Shown here one piece after another: positions 17,672 to 26,846 of a DNA stretch of 64,000 nt (within the stretch, counting starts at the first letter, position 1; each line of letters begins with the position of its first letter). The stretch spans positions 1 through 64,000 of the forward strand of contig JACVCB010000014.1 of the NCBI GenBank assembly GCA_016742255.1. The letters run 5' to 3'. The translations under genes were made by a program, and so were the position numbers. This DNA is from Leptospira sp. (lineage in GTDB: Bacteria; Spirochaetota; Leptospiria; Leptospirales; Leptospiraceae). Below the pieces are notes generated by a model, which saw only the letters and a program-made list of their open reading frames with translations, searched no databases and was not told the DNA's origin.

Positions 17672-18658
17672 ATGCGCTCTTTCCAAACCTTCATTTTATT
17701 AGGATTCTTGGTTTCCGAGACCCTTTTTGCATTCCCTGACAGAGATGCGAGGGGGGAAAGGGTTGATAATTTTGTCGCTCTCCAATCCAAGATAAGCTTG
17801 ACTCTCACCAAAAGAAGTTATGAAGCAGGGGAGAGAATTCCACTTACCTTTACGGTTACAAATACAGGTAAGGAAGTTGTAAGGATTTTCCCATCCTTTG
17901 ATTTTCGTTATTCCTTCCAAATCATCGTGAAGGATGAAAAAGATCGAATCCTCACACCGATTGAGGACCCTGATTTTCCAGACCCAATTTTAAAAAGGCG
18001 AACCACGATTGTAAACTTGGTTGGTGATGAAAATAAAGAGATTAGTCTCCACAGAAATGAGTCATTTTCCAAAACCATTTATCTGGATGAGTACTACCAG
18101 TTTTTGCCAGACCAAAAATTCTACATCACCGGGTATTTTTATCCCAATTATACGGAAGATAAATCGGCATTTTTAAGGTCACAAAATACAGTTGGATTCT
18201 TGTTCCAAAATTCCAAACAAATCAAAAAGGAATCAGTAAACCGTCAAATCACAGAAAACGGTGGCCTTTCTCCTGAAGAAATTATATTCTTATTCCTCGG
18301 TGCTGAGATGAAAAAACGCTGGGAATACCATTTTAAATGGATCGATTTTTCGGAATACATCTTAGCGTATGACAGGTATAGCAGTGCATATGCAGAAGCG
18401 AGTGTTGGCGAGAGAGAAACAATCATTGAAGATTTTAAAGAATATTTGACGGAATCACCATCAGGTGTGTTAAAATACTTTAAAGTAATGAGTGTTGACT
18501 TCCCTTCCAAACGAGATGCACGTGTGCAAGTGTATGTAGAAAGAATGATGGGTCGGTTCAAAACAAGGTACGAATATATATACACCTTGCGACAAGAAGA
18601 AGGAAACCGTGTTGGATTTTGGCAGATTAAAAACTTACTCGTAAAGGTAAAAAAATGA
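17672..18658 (+). CDS. Exported protein with Ig-like (BsuPI-type) N-domain
   Basis: A 328-residue protein with signal peptide (MRSFQTFILLGFLVSETLFA). Residues ~40-175 resemble an intracellular-proteinase-inhibitor (BsuPI) type beta-sandwich: ISLTLTKRSYEAGERIPLTF then TVTNTGKEVVRIFPS. The C-terminal ~120 residues are a separate alpha/beta domain (KRWEYHFKWIDFSEYIL ... YEYIYTLRQEEG), similar in feel to NTF2-like folds. Function unknown. Its stop overlaps the fliM start by four bases, so it could be expressed with the motor. Confidence 0.75.
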   Translation: MRSFQTFILLGFLVSETLFAFPDRDARGERVDNFVALQSKISLTLTKRSYEAGERIPLTFTVTNTGKEVVRIFPSFDFRYSFQIIVKDEKDRILTPIEDPDFPDPILKRRTTIVNLVGDENKEISLHRNESFSKTIYLDEYYQFLPDQKFYITGYFYPNYTEDKSAFLRSQNTVGFLFQNSKQIKKESVNRQITENGGLSPEEIIFLFLGAEMKKRWEYHFKWIDFSEYILAYDRYSSAYAEASVGERETIIEDFKEYLTESPSGVLKYFKVMSVDFPSKRDARVQVYVERMMGRFKTRYEYIYTLRQEEGNRVGFWQIKNLLVKVKK

Positions 18659-19680
18659 CGGAAATCCTTTCCCAAGATGAAATTGATGCCCTGTTAAATG
18701 CCATCTCCTCCGGCGAAGTTTCGGAAGATGAATACTCATCTGTTGGGGAACAAAAAAAAGTCAAAATTTACGACTTCAAACGTCCGGATAAATTTTCAAA
18801 AGACCAGATTCGTACATTACAGATGATGCATGAGACCTTTGCCCGTTTGGCAACCACAGGTCTTTCTGCACAGTTACGAGCATTAGTTGTTGTCCACGTA
18901 GCTTCGGTTGACCAGTTAACATACGAAGAATTCATTCGTTCCATTCCGAATCCCACTACACTTGCTGTTATCAATATGGATCCACTCCGAGGGTCTGCCA
19001 TCCTAGAAATTGACCCTTCGATTTCCTTTACAATCATTGATCGTCTGTTTGGTGGTAAGGGTGAGTCTTCTAAAGTCAATCGGGAACTTTCTGATATCGA
19101 GTTATCGGTTATGGAAGGTATTATTGTTAGGATCCTTGGAAACTTGCGAGAGTCTTGGTCAACGGTGATTGACTTACGCCCAAGGCTTGGAAACATCGAA
19201 ACAAACCCACAGTTCGCACAGGTAGTTCCTCCTAATGACATGGTGGTATTAATTACCCTCGAAACAAAAGTAGGGGAAGTAGAAGGGATGACAAACCTTT
19301 GTATTCCTTATATCACGATTGAACCCATCATCAATAAACTTTCAGCCCAGTACTGGTATTCCTCAATTCGTAAAGGGGAAGTAGACGAAAACCGCGCTGT
19401 CATCCAAGAGCGACTCGACCAAGTGAAAATCCCTCTGATTTCGGAAGTAGGGAGTGTTGACATTTCATTAAATGATCTCATGAACCTACATGTAGGTGAT
19501 GTGATCAAACTCGAAAACACACCTATCAAAACTGATTTAATGGTAAAAGTGGGCGATCGAAGTAAATTCAAAGCAACTCCTGGACGAGTTGGAAATCGCC
19601 TCGCGATCCAAATTGGAGATAGTATCGAGGACATTCCAGATGAACTTCTCGGTTCCACTCGTTCCGAACAAGAATATTAA
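18655..19680 (+). CDS. fliM: Flagellar motor switch protein FliM
   Basis: C-ring protein that binds phosphorylated CheY and sets the rotation sense. The N-terminal peptide ILSQDEIDALL (residues 4-14) is the CheY-P site. A CheC/FliM middle domain (~45-230) includes FGGKGE, and a SpoA-type C-terminal domain (~250-330) contacts FliN. Length 341 is normal. It is translationally coupled to the upstream exported protein and lies 9 kb from fliN. Confidence 0.95.
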   Translation: MTEILSQDEIDALLNAISSGEVSEDEYSSVGEQKKVKIYDFKRPDKFSKDQIRTLQMMHETFARLATTGLSAQLRALVVVHVASVDQLTYEEFIRSIPNPTTLAVINMDPLRGSAILEIDPSISFTIIDRLFGGKGESSKVNRELSDIELSVMEGIIVRILGNLRESWSTVIDLRPRLGNIETNPQFAQVVPPNDMVVLITLETKVGEVEGMTNLCIPYITIEPIINKLSAQYWYSSIRKGEVDENRAVIQERLDQVKIPLISEVGSVDISLNDLMNLHVGDVIKLENTPIKTDLMVKVGDRSKFKATPGRVGNRLAIQIGDSIEDIPDELLGSTRSEQEY

Positions 19681-19702
19681 TCATTTTCGCTAAACACATA
19701 TT

Positions 19703-21178
19703 ATGCGAATTTCCAAATTTTTGAATCACCACATTGGATCAGATCCATTGGTTTGGAAGTTCGTATTGAGACATTCGTTCAGGAATAGTTTGGTTTTTGT
19801 TTTTTTGATTCTTCTACTTTTCAGTATAGGTGAAGTTAATTCTTTAGATGCAAGGCCGAAAAAACATCAGAAAATAGATTCAAATGCCAGACAAATCCGT
19901 TCCGTTCGCCAAACGATTGTGATTTCAATCGATGGGTTTCCTTCTTATTATTTGACAAATCCAAAATACCATTCCTATTTTCCCCATTTAGTCGAACTTT
20001 TCCAAAAGTACGGAGTTTCGGAAATAGAAACAGTCAATCCTTCTGTCACGTATCCCGCGCATACCTCAATGGTGACAGGGAAGGATCCAGGGGAACATGG
20101 AATTTTGAACAATACATTGTCTGATCCTTTTGAAAAAAATGATGGGGGATGGATGTGGTATGCAGAGGACATTGTAGTTCCAACTCTTTGGGATCTGGCA
20201 AAACAAAATCAAAAAACAACTGCGAATGTATTCTGGCCTGTTACAGTTGGAGCAAAGATCAATTGGAACCTTCCCCAGTATTGGAGGAAAAAAATACCTG
20301 AGGATGATAAACTTCTCCGTGTAATTTCTACATCGGGGTTACATAAGGAAGCCGAGGTTGCCGTTGGTTCTCCGTTAAACGATGTAGCAAAAGATGAAGT
20401 GAAGTTAAAAACAGCTACTTGGCTTTTCCAATCCAAAAAACCACAATTAATGTTTGTGTATACGACTGATTTGGATACCATGCACCATGGTTTTGGACCC
20501 GGTTCCGAAAGAGCATTGGCACGATTGGCAGAACTTGACACAGCCATTTTTACTTTTTTAGAAAGTGTAGGTGTTTTTACCAAAAACGGTCCGAGTATTG
20601 TGATTGTATCTGACCATGGGTTTCATTCCGCTGAGTCAGTCTGTGCACCCAATGTTCTCTTAAAACAAAAAGGATACATCAATGAGGAAACTGGCACCTA
20701 CACTCTAACGTTTAAAAGTTCCGGTGGAATCTCGATCCTTTTGCCAGGAGCAGATATAAATCTTCCAAATGAAACCATCACAAATCTTGTGACGGAAATT
20801 ACGAACTCTTGTCCAGGTGCCGAATGGTTGGATTTTGCAAGTTTGCCTAAGAGCGAAACATTTCCTATCAGCGAAAGTACCATACAAAGATTGAGGTCTC
20901 AAATCCATCCACGTGCTTTGGGAATCCTCCGAACCAAACAAAACTTGTTTTTTAGTGGGACAAGAAAAGGGGATCTGTTCCAATCATCAACTAGTAAAAT
21001 CCATGGACATGGGTATTGGAATGAGAATCCAGAAATGAAAACCATTGGATTTGTCTATGATCCAACGGGAAAAAAACACCAGTTTCACTCAGTAAAAGAT
21101 GTATTTTTTATCGTAAAAGATTTGTTAGGTTTAAAAGAAAGGAAATCCAAAGGGCCAAGAGTTCCCACAAAACCTTAA
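19703..21178 (+). CDS. Exported alkaline-phosphatase superfamily phosphodiesterase (NPP-like)
   Basis: An N-terminal hydrophobic segment at residues ~28-45 (FVFLILLLFSIGEV) targets it to the periplasm or membrane. The catalytic core is that of nucleotide pyrophosphatase/phosphodiesterases: first metal aspartate in VISIDGFP, nucleophile threonine in NPSVTYPAHTSMVTG, DLDTMHHGFG for the second site, SDHGFHS for metal ligands, and a final histidine in KIHGHGYW. It probably hydrolyses phosphodiester or phosphate groups of nucleotides or lipid head groups; the substrate is not evident. Length (491) is usual for bacterial members. Confidence 0.88.
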   Translation: MRISKFLNHHIGSDPLVWKFVLRHSFRNSLVFVFLILLLFSIGEVNSLDARPKKHQKIDSNARQIRSVRQTIVISIDGFPSYYLTNPKYHSYFPHLVELFQKYGVSEIETVNPSVTYPAHTSMVTGKDPGEHGILNNTLSDPFEKNDGGWMWYAEDIVVPTLWDLAKQNQKTTANVFWPVTVGAKINWNLPQYWRKKIPEDDKLLRVISTSGLHKEAEVAVGSPLNDVAKDEVKLKTATWLFQSKKPQLMFVYTTDLDTMHHGFGPGSERALARLAELDTAIFTFLESVGVFTKNGPSIVIVSDHGFHSAESVCAPNVLLKQKGYINEETGTYTLTFKSSGGISILLPGADINLPNETITNLVTEITNSCPGAEWLDFASLPKSETFPISESTIQRLRSQIHPRALGILRTKQNLFFSGTRKGDLFQSSTSKIHGHGYWNENPEMKTIGFVYDPTGKKHQFHSVKDVFFIVKDLLGLKERKSKGPRVPTKP

Positions 21179-21202
21179 TGTAAAAATGGTTAAGCGATTT
21201 GG

Positions 21203-21421
21203 TTAGTGTTTTTTCCAGTGGATACATTCCCCTGGGCATTCATCCATTTCCTTTTGGACTTTTTTTTCGTCTTCATCAGGGATCATCGCATCGTTGATCG
21301 TTTCTCCACCAATATGGGTTTGGGACAAATCATCATCATCCATCATAAAGTACTTAGGTAAATTATCTGCACATTGGTTACAGGAAGTACAATTGTCTTT
21401 GTCTACATAAGCCTTTCTCAT
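21203..21421 (-). CDS. Single-cluster [4Fe-4S] ferredoxin
   Basis: A 72-residue ferredoxin. Cluster ligands are C11, C14 and C17 (C-x2-C-x2-C) and C62, followed by proline; C66 is extra. The long acidic middle (residues ~26-58) and single cluster match the ferredoxin type found in archaea and thermophiles rather than the two-cluster clostridial form. It is the third gene of a queF-SemiSWEET-ferredoxin operon, overlapping SemiSWEET by four bases. It may supply electrons to a nearby or distant oxidoreductase; no partner is in the operon. Confidence 0.88.
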   Translation of the reverse strand: MRKAYVDKDNCTSCNQCADNLPKYFMMDDDDLSQTHIGGETINDAMIPDEDEKKVQKEMDECPGECIHWKKH

Positions 21422-21675
21422 GTTTCTTTCCCTTCATTGATTTTATAGTATAGAATGATTGTTACAAAAAATAAAGTGACTACATTTGCGAGGATAATCG
21501 GAAAATCTGATTTTAAAATTCCATAAACAAACCATAACACCACACCGAAAAAGAACATGATGTACATATTCCGGCTAATGTCCCTAGTTTGTTTGGTCAT
21601 GACAACACGAAGCACTTGTGGTAAAAAAGAGACCGTAGTCAAAAAAGCAGCTACATACCCAATTAAGTTTTCCAT
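21418..21675 (-). CDS. SemiSWEET sugar transporter
   Basis: An 85-residue, three-helix half-transporter that dimerises to carry small sugars across the inner membrane. The first helix carries the PQ-loop motif (SFLPQVLRV, P19-Q20), the second GVVLWFVYGI, and the third the asparagine of ILANVVTLFF that lines the sugar pocket. The sequence is very close to what I recall of the crystallised L. biflexa SemiSWEET, one reason to place this genome near that species. It starts one base after queF ends and overlaps the ferredoxin gene. Confidence 0.95.
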   Translation of the reverse strand: MENLIGYVAAFLTTVSFLPQVLRVVMTKQTRDISRNMYIMFFFGVVLWFVYGILKSDFPIILANVVTLFFVTIILYYKINEGKET

Positions 21676-22077
21676 TTATGCTTTGTACTCTCGTTTTACG
21701 ACGGTTTTTACACCACCTCGAACATTATAATCGCCTATCACTTTGACATAAATGGGGTCCACAGCCTTCACAAAATCTTCCAAGATTTTATTCACCACAT
21801 TTTCATGAAAAATGCCTACATTCCGGTAGGACATCATGTATTCCTTGAGGGATTTTAGTTCGGCACATTTTTCTCTGGGGATGTATTCGATGAAAATGGT
21901 TCCAAAATCAGGAAGTCCTGTTTTTGGGCAAACGGCCGTAAATTCAGGGATCGTAAATTCGATATTGTATTCTCTGCCTGCATAAACATTGGCAAACCAC
22001 TCAATGGGAGGGGTGGTCCAAGACGGGATATGGTCCTGTTTGTCCTCGTAAGAAGATTCTGATTTTTTTTCCGACAT
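21676..22077 (-). CDS. queF: NADPH-dependent preQ0 reductase
   Basis: Reduces 7-cyano-7-deazaguanine to preQ1 in queuosine synthesis. It is the short, single-domain (YkvM) form of 133 residues: catalytic cysteine C50 in FTAVCPKTG, aspartate D57, the NADPH-binding ELKSLKEY at 73-80, and H91/E92 in GIFHE. It heads the operon, is divergent from guaA, and leaves 42 bases between its start and the guaA ATG, so the two promoters must overlap each other or the coding ends. Confidence 0.93.
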   Translation of the reverse strand: MSEKKSESSYEDKQDHIPSWTTPPIEWFANVYAGREYNIEFTIPEFTAVCPKTGLPDFGTIFIEYIPREKCAELKSLKEYMMSYRNVGIFHENVVNKILEDFVKAVDPIYVKVIGDYNVRGGVKTVVKREYKA

Positions 22078-22119
22078 TTGTTTACCCCGACATTAACAAA
22101 AATATTTTGGAACCATCCC

Positions 22120-23919
22120 ATGAAAAGTGATAAAAAAATCGCAGTCGTCGATTTCGGCGGCCAGTATGCTCACCTCATTGCTTCCCGTATTCGCAGGCTT
22201 GGAGCTTATACAGAAATCCTTTCCAACGAAGAACCCTTGTCTGTTTACGAATCCTATGCCGGGATCATTCTTTCTGGCGGACCCAGTAGTGTTTATGAAG
22301 CAGGTGCACCCCAATTACCCTCTGGTTTTTTTAACACTTCTGTTCCAGTTTTAGGAATTTGTTATGGCCATCAACTTATGATGCGTGTGCTTGGAGGAGA
22401 GGTTGTTTCCGCCAACACGAAAGAATATGGACCTGCCATTCTAGAGATCGAAAATGCCAATTCAGAATTATCAAAATCGTTATCGTTAAAGACTAAAGTA
22501 TGGATGAGCCATGGAGATGAGGTAATTCGGCTTCCAAATGATTTCCAAGTGATCGCACAATCGGATCACTGCCGTTATGCGTTTGTTTCCCATACTTCCA
22601 AAAAATTGTATGGGATCCAATTCCACCCAGAAGTTACCCACTCAGAAGAAGGGGAAATTTTACTCAAAAACTTTGTAGAGTTATGCGGTGTTTCTGCTAC
22701 CTGGAGTATATCACAGTTCTTAGAAGAACAAATCCAAACCTTACAAAAAAAAGTCCCATCTGGGAAAAATGTATTTTTACTCGTTTCAGGGGGAGTGGAT
22801 TCTTCTGTTGCCTATTTACTCCTTGCCAAAGCTTTAGGAAAAGACCGTGTTAAGGGACTCCTTGTTGATACCGGGTTTATGCGGAAAAATGAAGTTAAAG
22901 ATCTGATGGACAATTTACACCAAGTGGGTTTTGACCTTACCATTTGGGATGAAAGTTCCGTTTTTTACAAACACTTACAAAACGAATTTGAACCTGAGAA
23001 AAAACGAAGGATCGTTGGAGATTTATTCTTAGAAGCACAAGGTAAGGCGACAACCTCTCTTGGACTCGATGCCGAACATTGGTTACTTGGCCAAGGGACA
23101 ATCTACCCAGATACGATCGAGTCTGGCGGAACCAAACATTCGCATAAAATCAAAACCCACCACAACCGTGTTCCTCAAATCGAAGCTCTGATCCGCGAGG
23201 GAAAAATTGTAGAACCAATTGCGGACCTTTATAAAGACGAAGTTAGGGATTTAGGTAGAAAACTTGGCCTACCGGAACGATGGATTGAACGCCACCCTTT
23301 CCCAGGGCCTGGCCTTGTGGTACGTATGATCGCAAGTCCGAAAACAAATCCACCCCAAATCGATTTTGGTGCCTGGATGGAAAAATTTCCAAAAGCAGAG
23401 ATTCAAATTTTACCGATTCTATCTGTTGGTGTTCAGGGAGACCAAAGGAGTTATGCTCACTGTGCGGTCCTCAATGATTTTACTTCCGATTGGAAGGAAC
23501 TCGACCAATTGTCTGTTGAAATCACCAATACCAAAAAAGAAATCAATCGTGTGGTATTTGCCCCAGGTATCACTCATTTTGATAGAGAATTCTTTTACAC
23601 AAAACTTTCGTTAGACAAAGATCATGCAGATATTTTGCGAGAAGCAGATGCGATTGTGAACCAAATCCTTTATGAAGAATCGATCCACAACGAAATTTGG
23701 CAGATGCCAGTTGTGCTTGTTCCTGTTGGATTACGTGAAAATTCCTATGGAGTGGTTTTACGACCTGTTGAATCTACAGAAGCGATGACTGCCAATTTTT
23801 ACCAAATGAACCGAAACATTTTGTCTCAGATTACAAACAAATTGTTAAACCTACCCAGTATCTCTCTTGTGATGTATGATCTTACCCACAAACCTCCAGG
23901 TACCATTGAATGGGAATAG
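22120..23919 (+). CDS. guaA: GMP synthase (glutamine-hydrolysing), long form
   Basis: Converts XMP, ATP and glutamine to GMP. The class I amidotransferase domain (residues 1-~200) has its nucleophile C81 in GICYGHQ and the His/Glu pair in QFHPEVTH. The ATP pyrophosphatase P-loop is SGGVDSS (~226). The C-terminus after HPFPGPGL is ~80 residues longer than the usual ~520-residue bacterial enzyme. It contains LPILSVGVQGDQRSY, INRVVF and QMPVVLVPV segments that resemble the extended dimerisation region of eukaryotic GMP synthase. Start taken at the ATG at 22120, since upstream residues do not fit the family N-terminus. Confidence 0.95.
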   Translation: MKSDKKIAVVDFGGQYAHLIASRIRRLGAYTEILSNEEPLSVYESYAGIILSGGPSSVYEAGAPQLPSGFFNTSVPVLGICYGHQLMMRVLGGEVVSANTKEYGPAILEIENANSELSKSLSLKTKVWMSHGDEVIRLPNDFQVIAQSDHCRYAFVSHTSKKLYGIQFHPEVTHSEEGEILLKNFVELCGVSATWSISQFLEEQIQTLQKKVPSGKNVFLLVSGGVDSSVAYLLLAKALGKDRVKGLLVDTGFMRKNEVKDLMDNLHQVGFDLTIWDESSVFYKHLQNEFEPEKKRRIVGDLFLEAQGKATTSLGLDAEHWLLGQGTIYPDTIESGGTKHSHKIKTHHNRVPQIEALIREGKIVEPIADLYKDEVRDLGRKLGLPERWIERHPFPGPGLVVRMIASPKTNPPQIDFGAWMEKFPKAEIQILPILSVGVQGDQRSYAHCAVLNDFTSDWKELDQLSVEITNTKKEINRVVFAPGITHFDREFFYTKLSLDKDHADILREADAIVNQILYEESIHNEIWQMPVVLVPVGLRENSYGVVLRPVESTEAMTANFYQMNRNILSQITNKLLNLPSISLVMYDLTHKPPGTIEWE

Positions 23920-23983
23920 GAAGTTTGTCTTAAGATTTTGGTTTGAAGTTGAGTTTTAGCAGAAAGGAATTTTCTACTTTCGT

Positions 23984-24409
23984 TTAAGGGAGTAGGATCC
24001 AAAGTAAAGCCATCCCACCCATTGCGAGCTCAGGAAGACGTTTGGAGAAGAAACTTTCGTTTTCTTTCCCTTCTTTGGATGTTTCTTGGTTTCCTTCTGC
24101 TTTTTGCTCCGCTGATTTTTGTTCTTCTGAATTCCCTTTGGAGGCAAATAATCCTGAAAAAAATCCAGGTTTTTCTTCATCCTTTGGTTGTTCCCAAACA
24201 ACAGGAAGTGTTGTGACTTCTACTGCATTTTTCTTAAACGCTTGTTTGGTGCCATCTTGCGATTCCACTAAAACATAATTAGCAGTTGGAGAAGAAGTCT
24301 TTACATTTTCTAATACTTCTTTAGTCGCTTTTACTTTTACTGTGTCTGCAAGAAGTGGGTGAAGGAAAAATGATAAAATGGTTACAAAAACAAATCTTTG
24401 GAGCTTCAT
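23984..24409 (-). CDS. Exported protein with C-terminal membrane segment, unknown
   Basis: A 141-residue protein: signal peptide (MKLQRFVFVTILSFFLHPLLA), a small beta-rich domain (residues ~22-70) and a Glu/Lys/Ser-rich disordered stretch (~75-120). A final hydrophobic segment (MGGMALLWILLP) may anchor it. I do not recognise a family. It converges with guaA across 64 bases that hold only a weak hairpin. Confidence 0.7.
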   Translation of the reverse strand: MKLQRFVFVTILSFFLHPLLADTVKVKATKEVLENVKTSSPTANYVLVESQDGTKQAFKKNAVEVTTLPVVWEQPKDEEKPGFFSGLFASKGNSEEQKSAEQKAEGNQETSKEGKENESFFSKRLPELAMGGMALLWILLP

Positions 24410-24498
24410 ATTTGCATTGCACCTCGCAAAAATTGGGGGAGCAATTTGAATTTTGGAAGAAATGTTACAATCCGATGAAAAGTGAATTCAGTTTCCAT

Positions 24499-24526
24499 TT
24501 GACACCTAGGTCTCCTATTTTAGCCT
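24499..24526 (+). promoter_or_regulatory. Promoter of the tRNA-Cys/tRNA-Leu unit
   Basis: TTGACA (24499-24504) is a perfect -35 hexamer; sixteen bases later TAGCCT (24521-24526) is a partial -10. The predicted transcription start falls within about ten bases of the first base of tRNA-Cys, as expected for a stable-RNA promoter. Confidence 0.5.
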
Positions 24527-24542
24527 ATCCAAAGTCACGATT

Positions 24543-24613
<71 letters not shown>

Positions 24614-24628
24614 AGTCTTACAACAAAC

Positions 24629-24712
24629 GCCTGGATGGTGGAACTGGTAGACACACAGGACTTAAAATCCTGTGGGAGTAATCCCGTGCGGGTTCGATTC
24701 CCGCTCCAGGTA
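24629..24712 (+). tRNA. tRNA-Leu (anticodon TAA)
   Basis: An 84-base class II tRNA with a long variable arm (GGGAGTAATCCC). The acceptor GCCTGGA pairs with TCCAGGT, the first pair being G-U. The anticodon stem-loop CAGGACTTAAAATCCTG carries TAA, the T-loop is GTTCGATTC, and the discriminator is A. It begins 15 bases after tRNA-Cys, so both are surely processed from one transcript. Confidence 0.95.
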
Positions 24713-24736
24713 TGATTCGAACGACTACATGCAAAT

Positions 24737-24783
24737 AAAATGGTAGCCAACCCGCGTAGGGAGCGTGGAACCATTTTTCTTTA
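24737..24783 (+). terminator. Terminator of the tRNA unit
   Basis: AAAATGGT (24737-24744) pairs with ACCATTTT (24770-24777). The loop holds a further GC-rich, partly self-complementary stretch, and a T-rich tail (24774-24782, TTTTTCTTT) follows. It lies 24 bases after tRNA-Leu. Confidence 0.55.
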
Positions 24784-24846
24784 GGACAGGATGTTCGAAG
24801 TCGCGAGTCGGACGGGCTGAAAACGAAAGGCCAGGATGGTCGAAGT
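24783..24846. repeat. Imperfect direct repeat, two copies
   Basis: Two 19-base copies (24783-24801 and 24828-24846) that match at 17 positions, core CAGGATG..CGAAGT, lie 45 bases apart in the gap between the tRNA terminator and the O-antigen ligase gene. The region is richer in G and C than its surroundings and has no open frame. It may be a remnant of a tRNA-linked repeat family. Confidence 0.5.
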
Positions 24847-24896
24847 TTGAAGTGATACCCTCAAATTAATTCAACTTAACTATCGACAATTATGAT

Positions 24897-26816
24897 TTAC
24901 TCACAATTCCCTGTGATTTGGATCCTCGGCAAGTAAGGTTCGTTTCCCTCCCACTCATACCAAAACCCAAAATCCACAAACTCTGGTATTCCCTGTAGCA
25001 TATCACTTGGATCTACGGAGACCAGATGATCATTTCCTGTGATTGGAAGTGAGCTCGTTTTGAGTATGCGCTCTCCGTGAACTCTATATTCCTTGTCTTG
25101 GTCAAAACTCTCTCGTTTTCGAATTTCAACAAGAATGGATTTGGGTAAGTGTTTCTCAAATTCCTTGTCCCAGAGAATTTTCACTTGGATTGGCTTTTTT
25201 CTAACGACGGGTTCGGTTCTAAAATTCAATTCTTTGTCCAAACAGCCTGAAAGTTTGAAATACCATTCTTTGGGAGAACCTGGTAAAGGAATTGGAGTTT
25301 CTGCACCGATTGACATTTGTGAGAATGGACTTGGAAAGTTATCTTTGGTCCTTGTTCGGTGAATAACCAAATCCTTATCTTCCATTTGGCTCCACAGATA
25401 GGTGACAGTCAGAGAGGAAAAGAGCCAAAGTAAAATCATTCCGAAGGAAACGGGAATGAAATTTCGATTAAGAAAAAAAGTTTTAGAACTTTTCTCAAGT
25501 TGATCCTTAATTGTGGATTGGAAATCAAATTTGTTTTTTCTCAATTGTGGGAGAATCGATAATAAACCCATAAAAGGTAATAAAACTTCATCATCTAACA
25601 AATAACACTGAAAACTTCCCGCTAAGAGAACTACAAAAATTCCGATCGAAAACAGAAATTGATTTTGAGTGGATTCGATTTGTTTACAAATCACCCACAA
25701 AAAACTCAAAAAGAAAATAAAGGCAAAACATCCTCCAAGTAGGATGTCATGGAAAAAATCAAAATGTGCATGTGATTTGGGCGTTATGAATAAATCATAA
25801 TAGAGTTCTGGAAATTGATCGATGATGGGAATGGCAGAATCAATAAATCGTTCTCCATAGTTCCCAGCACCAATTCCAAAAAGAAAATTTTCTCTAACCA
25901 AAATGAAATTGATCTTATGGATCCAAATCCTTTGATTCTCTAGCGAACGTTTGGTGAAGATGTCATCAATGGCCCTTTGGAATATCCAATTGGTATGATA
26001 AAAGCTGATAAAGATTGCCAGAATCAAAAATATTCCAAATACGAGCCAAGGTAGGATTTTTTTTAAAGATGGTTTTTTATTTTGATACAGAAGGATGGAA
26101 CTAAACAAAAAACCAATCCAAATTGACCGGCTTTGGTTTAAAAATAGAAGTAAAATCCCTAACAAAGAGAAACTAAAAAACAACAAAGAAACTTTCCACA
26201 AATGGATTCGGATTTTTTTCTTTTGGAAGAGAACAACTGTTTTTTCCAAAACCGAAGGAAGGTATAAAGCAAGTAGGCCACCATAGGTTAAATGGGTGCT
26301 TTGGAAACCGATTGGTAAATAAATTGAAATTCCATGTAGAATTGCGAGTAAATGAGGAAGTCGTTTTCCCTCGATATAACGAAAACCATCCATTACATAG
26401 GGAGCAAGTCTGTAGTGGAAAAAACAAGATACAAGTCCTGAAAGGATCAGGAAAATCGCTCCCAAAAGAACCGCTTTTTGTAATTTTTTTTTCTGTAAGT
26501 TTGTAAGTGATGTTTGGTGGAGGAGTAAAAAAGCCATCCATAGATCACCAAATTCAGATTTTACGATGTCTTTTTTCCAATGGATCTCTTGGAATTCGAT
26601 GAGGGGAAAAATTAAGAAACTAACATAGAGTCCGATCCAAAAAAGAAGTGCATTGGGGAACTTGGGCAGTTCTTTGTTTTTGATTTGGTGTAAGAATAAA
26701 AAGAATAGGGATAGCCCCGCGAAGATTTGGCTAAGGCTAATGGAAAAAGGGGAGAAAGCCAAAAAAAGCCAGAGAAAAACATAGGAAACTTTATGAAATG
26801 TTTCTTTCCCAATCAT
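24897..26816 (-). CDS. O-antigen ligase/polymerase-like membrane protein
   Basis: A 639-residue protein with about ten to twelve membrane helices in the first ~450 residues. Between two of them a short motif block resembles the Wzy_C core (LFLNQSRSIWIGFL), and a periplasmic loop follows with GIGAGNYGERF and a histidine-rich HAHFDFFHDI segment, the hallmark of O-antigen ligases (WaaL) and polymerases. The C-terminal ~180 residues form an extra soluble, beta-rich domain, not usual in WaaL. It is divergent from a glycosyltransferase, supporting a role in surface polysaccharide. Confidence 0.88.
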   Translation of the reverse strand: MIGKETFHKVSYVFLWLFLAFSPFSISLSQIFAGLSLFFLFLHQIKNKELPKFPNALLFWIGLYVSFLIFPLIEFQEIHWKKDIVKSEFGDLWMAFLLLHQTSLTNLQKKKLQKAVLLGAIFLILSGLVSCFFHYRLAPYVMDGFRYIEGKRLPHLLAILHGISIYLPIGFQSTHLTYGGLLALYLPSVLEKTVVLFQKKKIRIHLWKVSLLFFSFSLLGILLLFLNQSRSIWIGFLFSSILLYQNKKPSLKKILPWLVFGIFLILAIFISFYHTNWIFQRAIDDIFTKRSLENQRIWIHKINFILVRENFLFGIGAGNYGERFIDSAIPIIDQFPELYYDLFITPKSHAHFDFFHDILLGGCFAFIFFLSFLWVICKQIESTQNQFLFSIGIFVVLLAGSFQCYLLDDEVLLPFMGLLSILPQLRKNKFDFQSTIKDQLEKSSKTFFLNRNFIPVSFGMILLWLFSSLTVTYLWSQMEDKDLVIHRTRTKDNFPSPFSQMSIGAETPIPLPGSPKEWYFKLSGCLDKELNFRTEPVVRKKPIQVKILWDKEFEKHLPKSILVEIRKRESFDQDKEYRVHGERILKTSSLPITGNDHLVSVDPSDMLQGIPEFVDFGFWYEWEGNEPYLPRIQITGNCE

Positions 26817-26846
26817 ATTTGGTTCTAAGAATAGGTTTTAACTCCT

